This document shows positions 26,541 to 35,904 of a stretch of 64,000 nt of DNA, in pieces. Made by a program: the position numbers and the translations under genes. Below the pieces are notes generated by a model. The model searched no databases. It worked only from the letters and a program-made list of their open reading frames with translations, and was not told where the DNA came from. Source of the stretch: Streptomyces tardus (GTDB taxonomy: Bacteria; Actinomycetota; Actinomycetes; Streptomycetales; Streptomycetaceae); the NCBI RefSeq assembly GCF_018101125.2, contig NZ_JAELVF020000001.1:1706731-1770730 (forward strand). The letters are read 5' to 3'. Every line of letters starts with the position of its first letter. The first letter of the stretch is position 1.

Positions 26541-27197
26541 ATGCTCGACCGCGTTGTTCCGCCGTCGGTGCGCTGGGCGCATGCCTTCGAGGACTGTCTC
26601 GACGTCGAGTTGTCACCGCAGGAGCGAGCCGTCGTCGCCGGCGCCGGCGCCCGCCGCAAGGCCGAGTTCGCCACCGTTCGGGCGTGCGCGCGCGACGCGC
26701 TGGCGACACTTGGCTGCGCGCCCGTACCGCTGCTGCCCGGCGAGTACGGCGCGCCCCAGTGGCCGGACGGCATCGTCGGCAGCATGACGCATTGCACCGG
26801 GTACCGCGCCGCTGCGGTGGCGAGCGCCGCGGACGTGGCCACCCTCGGCATCGACGCAGAGCCTCATGAAGCCCTGCCCGAGCGGGTGCTGGGGGCCATC
26901 GCCCGCGCCGAGGAGCTCGCCATGGTGGCGGCGCTGCCCACGACGGAGGGCATCGCGTGGGACCGCGTCCTCTTCAGCGCCAAGGAGGCCGTCTACAAGG
27001 CCTGGTTCCCCCTGGCCCGCAGATGGCTGCACTTCAGGGAGGCGACGGTGACGATCGCCCCCGAAGGCACGTTCACAGCCCGGCTGCACACCAGCGGCCC
27101 CGAACTGTTCGGCCGCCCGCTCACCTCATTCGACGGACGGTGGACCGCCGACGAGAGCCTGGTCACGACCGCGATCACCGTCGAACGCCGTGCCTGA
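26541..27197 (+). CDS. 4'-phosphopantetheinyl transferase (EntD/Sfp class)
   Basis: A 218-residue enzyme that moves the phosphopantetheine arm of CoA to the Ser of carrier domains. The magnesium-binding motifs are GIDAEP (residue about 110) and FSAKEAVYKAWFP (about 152-164), and GSMTHCTGYRAAAVA is the family's CoA-binding block. The start ATG has no strong ribosome binding site (aggttgaagc upstream). It lies 157 bases past the StrR-like gene. Its natural targets here are Ser539 of the NRPS and the ACP at 8247-8555. It is the last gene I assign to the cluster. Confidence 0.92.
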   Translation: MLDRVVPPSVRWAHAFEDCLDVELSPQERAVVAGAGARRKAEFATVRACARDALATLGCAPVPLLPGEYGAPQWPDGIVGSMTHCTGYRAAAVASAADVATLGIDAEPHEALPERVLGAIARAEELAMVAALPTTEGIAWDRVLFSAKEAVYKAWFPLARRWLHFREATVTIAPEGTFTARLHTSGPELFGRPLTSFDGRWTADESLVTTAITVERRA

Positions 27198-27568
27198 CCC
27201 GCGCGGTCACCCGGAGTGCGCGTGGCACTCCGGTCTCGCCGGCGCACCCCGCTCACGCCCAACTCCCCTTGTGCACGGCTCGATCAGCGCACTCCCCCGG
27301 CACGGGCGAAAGGCTTCCACGCGGCTGTTCTGCGCCCTGCCGACGAGAACACTCCTGCTGTGGAATCAGCGGCAGCAGATTCCGGCCGAGAAGGCAGTGG
27401 GGCATGGCGGGTGCTCAACCGAAATGCGGCGCCTGGACGCAGAGGGGCACCGGCTGCGCCCGGAAAACGTTGAAGGGCGCAAGCCGGTGCGGCCTCCGTC
27501 GTGGCGAGTGGTCCTCCTGCCCCGCGCGGAAGCACAAGACCCCCGGCGCCAGGCTTCGCGAGCCCCGC
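27198..27568. other. Right border of the cluster with a small gene remnant
   Basis: No intact gene. At 27404-27550 the plus frame gives a Cys-rich stretch (KCGAWTQRGTGCARKTLKG, then CGL and CPARK) that resembles the short zinc-binding C-x-C-R-x-H-GG proteins common near mobile DNA, but no full protein follows. I treat it as a remnant at the junction between the accessory cluster and the core genome. Confidence 0.35.
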
Positions 27569-27856
27569 TCAGGTCAACGGGCGGACGTCGGCCACGTCGT
27601 ACTCGGCCACCGAGGCGGACCGGATCTCCGCGGTCTGCTCCTCTCCCGGGCCGCTGCCCCTGAACGCCTCCACCGCCTCGACCGAATCCCACCGCTCGAA
27701 GACGACCACCCGCGCCGGATCCACCAGGTCCGCGGTGATCGCGAAGTCCAGGCAACCGGCTGTGCCCCGGGCCTGCTCGACCACCGCGGCACAGCCGGCG
27801 AGATACGCCTCGCGCTGCGCCGGATCAACTTCCACATGTCCCGCGACGATCACCAC
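27569..27856 (-). CDS. Antibiotic biosynthesis monooxygenase (ABM) domain protein
   Basis: A 95-residue protein consisting of one ABM ferredoxin-like fold: MVIVAGHVEVDPAQREAYL begins the first strand, GCLDFAITADLVDPARVVVFERWDS the third and fourth. Family members include cofactor-free quinone-forming monooxygenases and many uncharacterised stress proteins. The GTG at 27856 has GGAG seven bases upstream. It points away from hrpA and towards the cluster border. The strong WDS motif and length are typical of Streptomyces housekeeping copies, so I do not assign it to the cluster. Confidence 0.8.
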   Translation of the reverse strand: MVIVAGHVEVDPAQREAYLAGCAAVVEQARGTAGCLDFAITADLVDPARVVVFERWDSVEAVEAFRGSGPGEEQTAEIRSASVAEYDVADVRPLT

Positions 27857-28167
27857 GGCGCTGCTCCCTCTGCTCGGTTCGCTCCTGTCACATTCGCTCC
27901 TGTCACAGGGGTACGACGCCGCAGCCGCACCGAACTCATCGGTGAGCGGCGCTCACGCCCGCACCCGCCCACCCGTGCTCACGCCCGTACACCTCGCGCC
28001 ATCCGCTGCCCCGCAGACAGCGACCCGGCCGCGGCCGAGCTGCGCTCCCGACACGCCCCCGACCGCGGCCCGGCACCGCTCCTGCGGCCGGTGTCGAGCA
28101 CCCCCGGCGGGTGCCGTCGCAAATCCACTCGCGGTCCCATGCGCCCGAATGGGATGCTGGGGCCCGT
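27857..28167. other. Divergent intergenic region before hrpA
   Basis: About 310 bases between the ABM gene and hrpA. A short direct repeat, cgctcctgtcaca, lies at about 27880-27910. I see no convincing promoter hexamers or RNA. Confidence 0.4.
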
Positions 28168-31100
28168 ATGTCCAGCGCACCTGCCCTCAGCCATGCCGCC
28201 CTCGCCGCGCGGCTCTCCGAACTGCCTCCGCGGGACTCCCGCAGGCTCGGCCGCCGTCTGGAGGGCGCGCGGCGCATCCGCACACCGCAGGCCCAGCAGT
28301 CCGTGCTGTCCGAGATCGCCGCCGAGGCCGACCGGGCCGAGCAGCGGCTCGACGCACGGCGTGCCGCGCTGCCGGAGGTGAGTTACCCCGAGCAGCTGCC
28401 GGTCAGCCAGAAGAAGGACGACATCCTGGCCGCGATCCGCGACCACCAGGTGGTGATCGTCGCGGGCGAGACCGGGTCGGGCAAGACGACCCAGATTCCC
28501 AAGATCTGCCTGGAGCTCGGCCGCGGCATCAAGGGCACGATCGGGCACACCCAGCCGCGCCGGATCGCGGCGCGGACGGTGGCCGAGCGGGTGGCCGAGG
28601 AGCTGAGCACCCCGCTCGGCGAGGCGGTGGGCTGGAAGGTCCGCTTCACCGACCAGGTGAAGGACACCACGCTGGTCAAGCTGATGACGGACGGCATCCT
28701 GCTCGCCGAGATCCAGACGGACCGGGATCTGCTGCGCTACGACACGATCATCATCGACGAGGCGCACGAGCGCAGCCTCAACATCGACTTCCTGCTCGGT
28801 TACCTCGCCCAACTGCTGCCCAGGCGCCCGGATCTGAAGGTCGTCATCACCTCGGCGACCATCGATCCCGAACGTTTCTCGCGGCACTTCGGCGACGCCC
28901 CGATCATCGAGGTGAGCGGCCGGACGTACCCGGTGGAGGTGCGCTACCGGCCCCTGCTGGAGGAGGGGTCGGAGGAGCCGGACCGCGACCAGGTCACCGC
29001 TATCTGCGAGGCGGTCGACGAGCTCCAGGCGGAGGGCCCGGGCGACGTGCTGGTCTTCCTCTCCGGCGAGCGGGAGATCCGGGACACCGCAGACGCGTTG
29101 GAGAAACGCCGGCTCGGGCACACCGAGATCCTGCCGCTGTACGCACGGCTCTCCCACGCCGAGCAGCACCGAGTCTTCCAGCGCCACAGCAACCGCCGCG
29201 TCGTACTGGCCACCAACGTCGCGGAGACCTCGCTCACCGTGCCGGGCATCAAGTACGTCGTCGACCCGGGCAACGCCCGCATCTCCCGCTACAGCCACCG
29301 CACCAAGGTCCAGCGGCTGCCGATCGAGCGGGTCTCCCAGGCCAGCGCCAACCAGCGCAAGGGGCGTTGCGGTCGCACCTCGGACGGCATCTGCATCCGG
29401 CTCTACAGCGAGGACGACTTCCGCGCGCGACCGGAGTTCACGGACGCGGAGATCCTGCGCACCAACCTCGCCTCGGTCATCCTCCAGATGACGGCGGCGG
29501 GGCTCGGCGAGATCGAGCGGTTCCCCTTCATCGATCCACCGGACCACCGCAGCATCAAGGCGGGCGTCCAACTCCTGGAGGAGCTGGGCGCGTTGGAGGC
29601 GGGCAGCGCGGGCAAGCCGGTCAAGCAGCAGGGCGGGCGCAAGGGCCGCGTGCTGACCGACACCGGCCGACGGCTCGCCCAGCTGCCGGTCGACCCGAGG
29701 CTGGGCCGAATGGTGCTGGAGGCCGACAGCAACGGCTGTGTGCGCGAGGTCATGGTGATCGCCGCCGCGCTCTCGCTCCAGGACCCGCGCGAGCGTCCGA
29801 GCGACAAGCAGCAGCAGGCCGACCAGCAGCACGCCCGCTTCCGGGACGAGACCAGCGATTTCCTCGCCTTCCTCAATCTGTGGCGGTACCTCAAGGAGCA
29901 GCAGCGCGAGCTGTCCAGCTCCGCCTTCCGCCGGATGTGCAGGGCCGAGTACCTGAACTACCTGCGGATACGCGAGTGGCAGGACATCTACGCCCAGTTG
30001 CGGCAGACCGCGCGGACCATGAAGGTCGAGCTCAACGAGGCGGACGCGGCCGACGACGCGATCCACCGCTCGCTGCTGGCCGGCATGCTGTCGCACATCG
30101 GCCTCAAGGACCCGGAGAAGAACGAGTACGGCGGCGCGCGCGGCGCCCGGTTCGCCGTCTTCCCCGGCTCCGCGCTCTTCAAGAAGCAGCCGCGCTGGCT
30201 GATGTCGGCCGAGCTGGTGGAGACCTCGCGGCTGTGGGCCCGGGTCAACGCGAAGATCGACCCCGACTGGATCGAGCCGATCGCCGGGCATCTGGTCAAG
30301 CGCACCTACAGCGAGCCGCACTGGGAGCAGAAGCAGGCCGCCGTGATGGCGTACGAGAAGGTCACGCTCTACGGCGTGCCGGTAGTCGCCCAGCGCAAGG
30401 TCAACTACGGCCGCATCGACCAGGAGACCAGCCGCGACCTGTTCATTCGCAACGCCCTGGTGGAGGGCGACTGGCGCAACCACCACCAGTTCTTCCAGGA
30501 CAACCGCAAACTCCTGGGCGAGGTCGAGGAGTTGGAGCACCGCGCCCGCCGCCGCGACATCATGGTGGACGACGAGACGCTCTACGACTTCTACGACCAG
30601 CGCATCCCCGAGCAGATCGTCTCCGGCGCGCACTTCGACTCCTGGTGGAAGAGCAAGCGCCGGGAAGAACCCGATCTGCTGAACTTCGAGAAGTCCATGC
30701 TCATCAACGAGCGTGCCGGGGAGATCAGCCGGGCCGACTATCCGGACACCTGGCGGCAGGGCGCGCTCAAGCTGCGGGTGACCTACCAGTTCGAGCCCGG
30801 CGCGGACGCGGACGGCGTCACCGTGCACGTACCGCTCCAGGTCCTCAACCAGGTGCGGCCGGACGGTTTCGACTGGCAGATCCCCGGGCTGCGCGCCCAG
30901 GTCGTCACCGAGCTGATCCGCTCGCTGCCGAAGGCGATCCGCCGCAACTTCGTCCCGGCCCCGGACTTCGCCCGGCGCTTCCTGAAGCTGCTCGCCGACG
31001 CCGGCCAGGACCCGGCTGCGGCTCCCGCCGAGCCGCTGACGGCCGTGCTGTCCCGGGAGTTGGTGCGGCTGACCGGTGTGCGCTTCGACGCCGGGGACTT

Positions 31101-32235
31101 CGGCTGGGAGAAGGTGCCCGATCATCTCCGCGTCACCTTCCGGGTGGTGGACGAGCGGCGCCGCAAAGTCGGCCCCGACGCCGAGAGCAAGGACATCCAG
31201 ACGCTCGTGCTGCGGTTCAAGCCCAAGGCGCAGGAGGCACTGACCCGGGCCTTCGAGGCGTCCGAGGTCCGTACTCGCACGAAGGGCCGCGCCGACGGCA
31301 AGCAGCCCGCGTCCGCCGAGGAGACGCCCGCACCCAGGCAGCGCACCGGTCTGACGTCCTGGACGATCGGCTCCCTGGAGCGCACGTTCGAGACCCGTCG
31401 CGCGGGCCAGCCGGTCAGGGCGTACCCGGCCGTGGTCGACGACGGCGAGAAGGCCGGGACCGTCTCGGTTCGCCTCTTCGACAGCGAGCAGGAGCAGTTG
31501 GCGGCGATGCGGGTCGGCACCCGCCGGCTGATCCTGCTCAACCTCCCCTCGGACCCGGCCAGATTCGCGCTCGGAAAGCTCGACAACCGGCAGAAGCTGG
31601 CGCTCTCCAGCACTCCGCACGGCAGCGTCCAGGCGCTCTTCGCCGACTGTGTGTCCGCCTCGGTCGACCGTCTGGTGGCGGTGCACGGCGGCCCGGCGTG
31701 GGACGAGGCCGCGTTCCGCAAGCTGTTCGACGCGGTGCGCGCGGACGTCGTGGACGCCACCCTGGGCGCCGTCGCCCAGGTGCGGGAGGTGCTGGCCGCC
31801 TGGCAGTCCTGCGAACGCCGCATGAAATCGCCGCCGTTGGTCTCCAGCACGACCCTCGCCCCCTCGGTGGCGGACGTGCGGGCCCAGCTGACCGCTCTCG
31901 TACCGCCCGGCTTCGTGACCGCGCACGGCGCCCGTCGTCTGCCCGATCTGCGGCGTTATCTGGTCGCCGCGGACCGGCGGTTGCAGCAGCTGCCCAACAA
32001 CGCCCAGCGCGACGCCGCGCGGACGGCGAAGGTGGCGGAGATGCAGGACGAGTACGCCTGGCTGCTGGAGCAGTTCCCGCCCGACCGACCGGTGCCGGAG
32101 GCGGCCGGGGAGATCCGCTGGATGATCGAGGAGCTGCGGGTGAGCTACTTCGCGCACGCGCTCGGCACGGCGTATCCGGTGTCCGACAAGCGGATCGTGA
32201 AGGCCGTGGACGCCGCCGTCCCGGCCGCCCGGTGA
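28168..32235 (+). CDS. hrpA: HrpA-type DEAH-box ATP-dependent RNA helicase
   Basis: A 1355-residue helicase, the usual length for bacterial HrpA. The Walker A GETGSGKTT is at 100-108; RRIAARTVAERVAEEL (Ia), DEAHERSLN (II, Walker B), SATID (III), then VLATNVAETSLTVPGIKYVVDPG (V) and QRKGRCGRTSDG (VI) follow in order. The ratchet/OB region and a long C-terminal HrpA-specific domain fill the rest. It unwinds RNA with ATP; family members resolve stalled translation complexes. I chose ATG 28168 (MSSAPALSH) because upstream residues are unlike a protein. A dead partial copy of residues about 30-150 lies at 980-1375. tRNA-Asp follows 103 bases downstream. Confidence 0.95.
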   Translation: MSSAPALSHAALAARLSELPPRDSRRLGRRLEGARRIRTPQAQQSVLSEIAAEADRAEQRLDARRAALPEVSYPEQLPVSQKKDDILAAIRDHQVVIVAGETGSGKTTQIPKICLELGRGIKGTIGHTQPRRIAARTVAERVAEELSTPLGEAVGWKVRFTDQVKDTTLVKLMTDGILLAEIQTDRDLLRYDTIIIDEAHERSLNIDFLLGYLAQLLPRRPDLKVVITSATIDPERFSRHFGDAPIIEVSGRTYPVEVRYRPLLEEGSEEPDRDQVTAICEAVDELQAEGPGDVLVFLSGEREIRDTADALEKRRLGHTEILPLYARLSHAEQHRVFQRHSNRRVVLATNVAETSLTVPGIKYVVDPGNARISRYSHRTKVQRLPIERVSQASANQRKGRCGRTSDGICIRLYSEDDFRARPEFTDAEILRTNLASVILQMTAAGLGEIERFPFIDPPDHRSIKAGVQLLEELGALEAGSAGKPVKQQGGRKGRVLTDTGRRLAQLPVDPRLGRMVLEADSNGCVREVMVIAAALSLQDPRERPSDKQQQADQQHARFRDETSDFLAFLNLWRYLKEQQRELSSSAFRRMCRAEYLNYLRIREWQDIYAQLRQTARTMKVELNEADAADDAIHRSLLAGMLSHIGLKDPEKNEYGGARGARFAVFPGSALFKKQPRWLMSAELVETSRLWARVNAKIDPDWIEPIAGHLVKRTYSEPHWEQKQAAVMAYEKVTLYGVPVVAQRKVNYGRIDQETSRDLFIRNALVEGDWRNHHQFFQDNRKLLGEVEELEHRARRRDIMVDDETLYDFYDQRIPEQIVSGAHFDSWWKSKRREEPDLLNFEKSMLINERAGEISRADYPDTWRQGALKLRVTYQFEPGADADGVTVHVPLQVLNQVRPDGFDWQIPGLRAQVVTELIRSLPKAIRRNFVPAPDFARRFLKLLADAGQDPAAAPAEPLTAVLSRELVRLTGVRFDAGDFGWEKVPDHLRVTFRVVDERRRKVGPDAESKDIQTLVLRFKPKAQEALTRAFEASEVRTRTKGRADGKQPASAEETPAPRQRTGLTSWTIGSLERTFETRRAGQPVRAYPAVVDDGEKAGTVSVRLFDSEQEQLAAMRVGTRRLILLNLPSDPARFALGKLDNRQKLALSSTPHGSVQALFADCVSASVDRLVAVHGGPAWDEAAFRKLFDAVRADVVDATLGAVAQVREVLAAWQSCERRMKSPPLVSSTTLAPSVADVRAQLTALVPPGFVTAHGARRLPDLRRYLVAADRRLQQLPNNAQRDAARTAKVAEMQDEYAWLLEQFPPDRPVPEAAGEIRWMIEELRVSYFAHALGTAYPVSDKRIVKAVDAAVPAAR

Positions 32236-32338
32236 CCGGAACGGACCCCGCTCGGGAGGCCCGCTCGAACGGATTCGCGCCGGGCGGCTGACCTGCTGTA
32301 CAGTCTGGTTTCGCGCCAAGGAAAGCGGCGCGAAACCT

Positions 32339-32413
32339 GGTCCTGTGGAGCAGCTTGGAGTGCTCGCCACCCTGTCAAGGTGGAGGCCGCGGGTTCAAAT
32401 CCCGTCAGGACCG
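32339..32413 (+). tRNA. tRNA-Asp (GTC), copy 3
   Basis: 75 nt, the same sequence as at 380-454 and 2856-2930. Anticodon GTC at 32374-32376. It lies between hrpA and a terminator, on the same strand as hrpA. Confidence 0.95.
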
Positions 32414-32420
32414 CATTACT

Positions 32421-32450
32421 GAGGGGCGTCTCGTTCGCGAGGCGCCCCTC
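32421..32450 (+). terminator. Terminator of tRNA-Asp copy 3
   Basis: gaggggcgtctcg pairs with cgaggcgcccctc (one G-T pair) around a ttcg tetraloop, starting seven bases after the tRNA. Confidence 0.85.
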
Positions 32451-32650
32451 AGGCGTGTACGGGCAGCCGCGCAGATCCGCTCGAACGGGCGCCCCGCACA
32501 GGCCGCACCCAGGGGTGTCGGACGGCCCCCGAACCCTCAACTGCGCGGTGTACGGACCGGGTTGGTCCGCTTCGTCCGTACGAGAGCTTCCACCCGCAGT
32601 CTTGACTCGGCTACGCAGCGCGAGTACCTCTGCTACCAGGAGGTGTCAGC

Positions 32651-33397
32651 ATGGCGACAGCCCGGGGGCCCCGGCAGCACCGGCGGCACAGCACGAAGGC
32701 CCTGCTCCGCGCGCATCTGTCCGCCGCCGCGCGGCTCGGCCCGCACTCGACGCCGCGCTGCGCGGTCTGCCACAGACTGCGCCGCCTGGCGGCCGAGCAT
32801 CCCGTCGAGCCGTTCGGGTCGGCCGTGCCCTTCGTGCCGGCCACCCCGCCCGCGCCCTCCGCCCGCCTCGACGCGCCCGGCCGCGGCCCGGAGCCCGCAC
32901 CGCGGCAGCCCGAACCACCCGCCCTCCCCGGCGACTTCGAGCCTCGCGAGCCCGGTGCCGACGGGCAACGGGTCGGCGGCTCAGCACCTCGCGAGCCCGG
33001 CGCCGGCGGGTCCGAGCCTCGCGAAACCGGGCGGCGCGAACCCCGGGCCGCCGGGCCCGTCGGCACCGCCCAACCCGTGCTGCCCGCAGGGCAGTCGGAG
33101 CCCACGGGTCCGCGCGGACCCGCGCAGCCGCCCGCCGTCACCCGCGGGCCGACAACCCTCGGCGAGGAGAGCGGAACGCGCGACCGGCACTCCGGCAGCC
33201 TCGTCGACGCCGTGCGGTTCACCGCTCCGCATCCGGCCGACACCGCACCACTCGCCGAGATACCGGCCGTCCACCCCCTACGGCCCTCTGCTCCCGCCCT
33301 GACCTCTCCCCGGGGAGCGGACGACTCCACGACCGCGGAGGCCGCCACAGCGGCCGTACGCGCCACACAGGAGCCGTACGGATCACGGGGCGCCTGA
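32651..33397 (+). CDS. Hypothetical protein, Pro/Ala-rich with a small Cys motif
   Basis: 248 residues. The first 50 are basic and contain CAVCHRL, a possible zinc or redox motif (MATARGPRQHRRHSTKALL at the start). The remainder is disordered Pro/Gly/Glu-rich sequence with repeats of the EPREPGA type at about 95-130. A strong aggaggt stands seven bases before the ATG, and third-position GC is very high, so I believe it is expressed. Proteins with this basic head and disordered tail occur next to bldC in other Streptomyces, as far as I recall, but no role is known to me. Confidence 0.6.
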   Translation: MATARGPRQHRRHSTKALLRAHLSAAARLGPHSTPRCAVCHRLRRLAAEHPVEPFGSAVPFVPATPPAPSARLDAPGRGPEPAPRQPEPPALPGDFEPREPGADGQRVGGSAPREPGAGGSEPRETGRREPRAAGPVGTAQPVLPAGQSEPTGPRGPAQPPAVTRGPTTLGEESGTRDRHSGSLVDAVRFTAPHPADTAPLAEIPAVHPLRPSAPALTSPRGADDSTTAEAATAAVRATQEPYGSRGA

Positions 33398-33715
33398 CGG
33401 CCCGTACGGCGCCGTGCACGCGACTCCACGCACCGCCGTGCTCCGCCGAGCGCGCACCCCGCCACCCGCTCACCCCGGGAGGGAGCAGTGCGTTGACCGC
33501 GCAGGAGCGGTCCCGGACGCGCGGTCGGTCGGCAGCACGACGAACCGGCCGTCGAACCGGTCTCGAACGCCGGCGCGTCGCGGGCGACTCGACGCGAAAG
33601 TGATGGAAGCATCAACTACCGCCGCACAGTGGCGCATTACCGCAGGGTAGGTATCACGGCAAGTCGAAGAAATGTGACGTGACTCACTCAACCCCGAAGG
33701 CAACTGGGGGAGTTT

Positions 33716-33856
33716 ATGCCGTTCCTGCGCCGAGTCAATTTAATATGTGCAATTTCACCGATGGTTGAGAACGCCCACCGAAACCCCCACACACCCGACC
33801 CGCCGGCCTCCCCGGCCGTCACCGCCGTACCGCCCGGCAGCCGCCCGGAGCACTGA
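33716..33856 (+). CDS. Possible small ORF of 46 residues
   Basis: ATG at 33716, with gggggag four bases upstream. It reads through an AT-richer stretch for 16 codons and then a Pro-rich tail ending at TGA 33854-33856. The hydrophobic start MPFLRRVNLICAI is the only notable trait. It lies in a 690-base gap that has no other candidate. It could instead be a leader region or chance. Confidence 0.3.
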   Translation: MPFLRRVNLICAISPMVENAHRNPHTPDPPASPAVTAVPPGSRPEH

Positions 33857-34091
33857 GCCGCGAACCGGCACTCTTCTCCGGAGCCCACCTCGCGAGCATC
33901 GCACCGACCGTCGGACGCCCGTCCCGGCAGCCCATCCGGCGCCCCCGACCGGCCCCCGGAAACGACGATCGCGCCGAACCCGGCGGAGTCCGACGCGATC
34001 ACAACGAAGTGCCGCATGGGGACGGCTACTTGTCGTCACTGCTGAGTGACGCCCCCGGGAAAGCCCGAAAACGCCCGTTCTATGCGATTGT

Positions 34092-34298
34092 TCAGGCCTC
34101 GCTGCGCTGCTGCGGGATCCCCGCCAGCAGTGCACGCACCTCCGCCTCGCGGTAGCGGCGGTGCCCGCCGAGCGTACGAATCGACGTGAGCTTGCCTGCC
34201 TTTGCCCAGCGCGTGACCGTCTTCGGGTCGACGCGGAACATCGTGGCAACCTCAGCCGGAGTCAACAGCGGCTCGGCATCAGGGGTGCGAGCGGTCAT
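34092..34298 (-). CDS. bldC: Developmental regulator BldC
   Basis: A 68-residue protein made only of a MerR-like winged helix: LLTPAEVATMFRVDPKTVTR is the HTH and TLGGHRRYREAEVRALL the wing and last helix. Unlike MerR proteins it has no effector domain; BldC binds head-to-tail along direct repeats and controls the timing of development in Streptomyces. Start ATG at 34298 with GAGGAGG upstream on the minus strand; a longer frame to 34385 is not needed. Its neighbours (vdh and SCO4090-like genes on one side, hrpA on the other) match the S. coelicolor order. The intergenic region upstream is long, as expected for a developmentally regulated gene. Confidence 0.95.
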   Translation of the reverse strand: MTARTPDAEPLLTPAEVATMFRVDPKTVTRWAKAGKLTSIRTLGGHRRYREAEVRALLAGIPQQRSEA

Positions 34299-35058
34299 GA
34301 GCGGCCTCCTCGGGAGAACCGAACCAATGCGGTTCTTTCCTCTAAATTCTGCACCTTGACCTGTGATGCCCGAAAAGGCGCCCACAGGTCGAGTCGGTTA
34401 TAGGACGAACGGCTTGTCCTCGGCACTACAACTACACCATCCGTCCAGCCGCGTCGGGCCAAACCGATGGAATTGCCCCCTCTTGCAATCAACCTCCACG
34501 GAACCCGACGGACCGTGCCACAACGGACAGTCACAGGGCCGTGACAATCCGTCATAATCCTTGACGAGGCGTCACAGGAGCGCGCAAGTAGTGCAATGCC
34601 GAAGTATCCGCCCGCAGTTGGGCGGAAGGAGGCCGTCCAGGACTCCTTGTCCTATTTTGACACGAGGGGTGGGCTTGAGAGCAAGGGGGTCTTTGTGCAA
34701 TCCATCACTGAGTGCGAGATTTGACCGGTAATAGCCGGTTGATCCCCAAGGGAGACTTCCCAGTTGGGGAGCGGTCTCAACTCCCCCTGACCCTCATTCA
34801 GTGACCGTGGTCACACCAGCCCCACGGTTACCCACAACGCTCCCCCGGCACGCAGGTCCCCCGACCTCTCCGCGCCGCCCATACTGCCTGTGCCGCCCGT
34901 ACTGCCTGTGCTGCCCTTACTGCCTGTGCTGCCCTTACTGCCTACTGCTGTGATGCCCTTACCGCTGGTGCCACCCGTGCTCCCGGTGCCACCCGTACCG
35001 CCGAACGCACAGTGCCCGATCCGTGCGTCGCACCGCACGGGCACCCGGCGTCGAGGCG
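34299..35058. other. Upstream region of bldC, with a repeat tract
   Basis: A 760-base gap. The bldC-proximal part (34300-34600) is moderately AT-rich and should hold its promoter. At 34876-35005 there is an imperfect tandem tract on the units ctgcctgtgctgccc and gtaccgcccgt (about 9-15 bases, many copies), which is low-complexity. A 42-codon frame at 34596 has no ribosome binding site. Confidence 0.5.
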
Positions 35059-35904
35059 CTAGCTGGCGAACTGCCGCAGCTGCACCGAGCGCCAACGCTC
35101 GGCAAGCCCCTCGTACAGCTCGCCCGCCCGTGCCTCGTCGCCCTCGCGGAGCGCGTCCAGCCCCTCGTCCGCCTCGGCCGCCGAGTGATCGGAGGCGAGC
35201 TGGTCCTCGGGAATGATGTGGACCAGCCCCCCGTAATCCAGCTCGACGAGCGAACGCGGGTGGAAGTCCTCGAGCCAACGCCCCACATCTACCAGCCCGT
35301 CGACCAGCGGACCCTCCTCCAGTTCTGCGCGGAGGAGCTTCAACGCCCGAGCGATACGACGCCTGGCCTGAACCATCGGTGTGCGATAGCGCAGCTGAAG
35401 ACCTTCCGGCGTCTTCCCGAATTCACGCTCTTCATCCCTGAAAAACAGAAACCATCTGATCGGCACGTGCCACAGGGCCGTACGGATCCACGGACGGGCG
35501 TCCGTGTGCTGCGGGTCGCGCCGGCGCCAGCTGTCGTAGTCGGCGCTCGCGCGCTCCCGCAGGGAAGGCGGCATCGCCAGGTCCAGCACCGGCTGCGGCA
35601 GCTCGCTGCCCGCCTCCGCCAGCGCCTGCCAGCCGCGCAACCTGGTGCGCCAGGGGCAGACGCACACCACCCCGTCCACCTCCGCGACGAACGCGTCCGC
35701 GCTCTCCCGCGCCTGCACCAGCACGGGCGGCACTGCGGCCAGCGCGGTGAGCGCCCCGCGCAGCTCGTCCTGGACGCCGGGCCGGTCGGTGCGCTTGGCG
35801 TAGCGGGTCCAGTGGCTGCGTTCGGGCTCGGGAAAGGCCGCCAGCGGCTCGTACACCCGCAGATAGGACGTGTACGGGACGGTGACTGCCGTCGACGGGG
35901 ACAC
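35059..35904 (-). CDS. Conserved hypothetical protein next to vdh
   Basis: 281 residues, soluble, acidic C-terminus. Visible stretches are VPYTSYLRVYEPLAAFPEPERSHW near the N-terminus, FVAEVDGVVCVCPWRTRLRGW, a WIRTALWHVPIRWFLFF segment in the middle, and LVELDYGGLVHIIPEDQLASD. I know of no characterised family. An equivalent gene (SCO4090-like, by order) lies between bldC and vdh in Streptomyces. It is divergent from vdh, with 181 bases between, so it may share regulation with it. Confidence 0.75.
   Translation of the reverse strand: MSPSTAVTVPYTSYLRVYEPLAAFPEPERSHWTRYAKRTDRPGVQDELRGALTALAAVPPVLVQARESADAFVAEVDGVVCVCPWRTRLRGWQALAEAGSELPQPVLDLAMPPSLRERASADYDSWRRRDPQHTDARPWIRTALWHVPIRWFLFFRDEEREFGKTPEGLQLRYRTPMVQARRRIARALKLLRAELEEGPLVDGLVDVGRWLEDFHPRSLVELDYGGLVHIIPEDQLASDHSAAEADEGLDALREGDEARAGELYEGLAERWRSVQLRQFAS

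Noticed and set aside
4364..27197. Chloramphenicol itself as the product
   Set aside because: No pabAB/papABC genes and no CmlI-type arylamine N-oxygenase are present, and several genes (ATP-grasp, methyltransferase, TauD, PLP enzyme) have no role in that pathway.
27979..32370. 1463-codon minus-strand frame over hrpA
   Set aside because: An antisense shadow of a GC-rich gene. The composition is not protein-like and the helicase motifs are all on the plus strand.
34596..34724. 42-codon frame upstream of bldC
   Set aside because: No ribosome binding site and no sign of conservation in composition.
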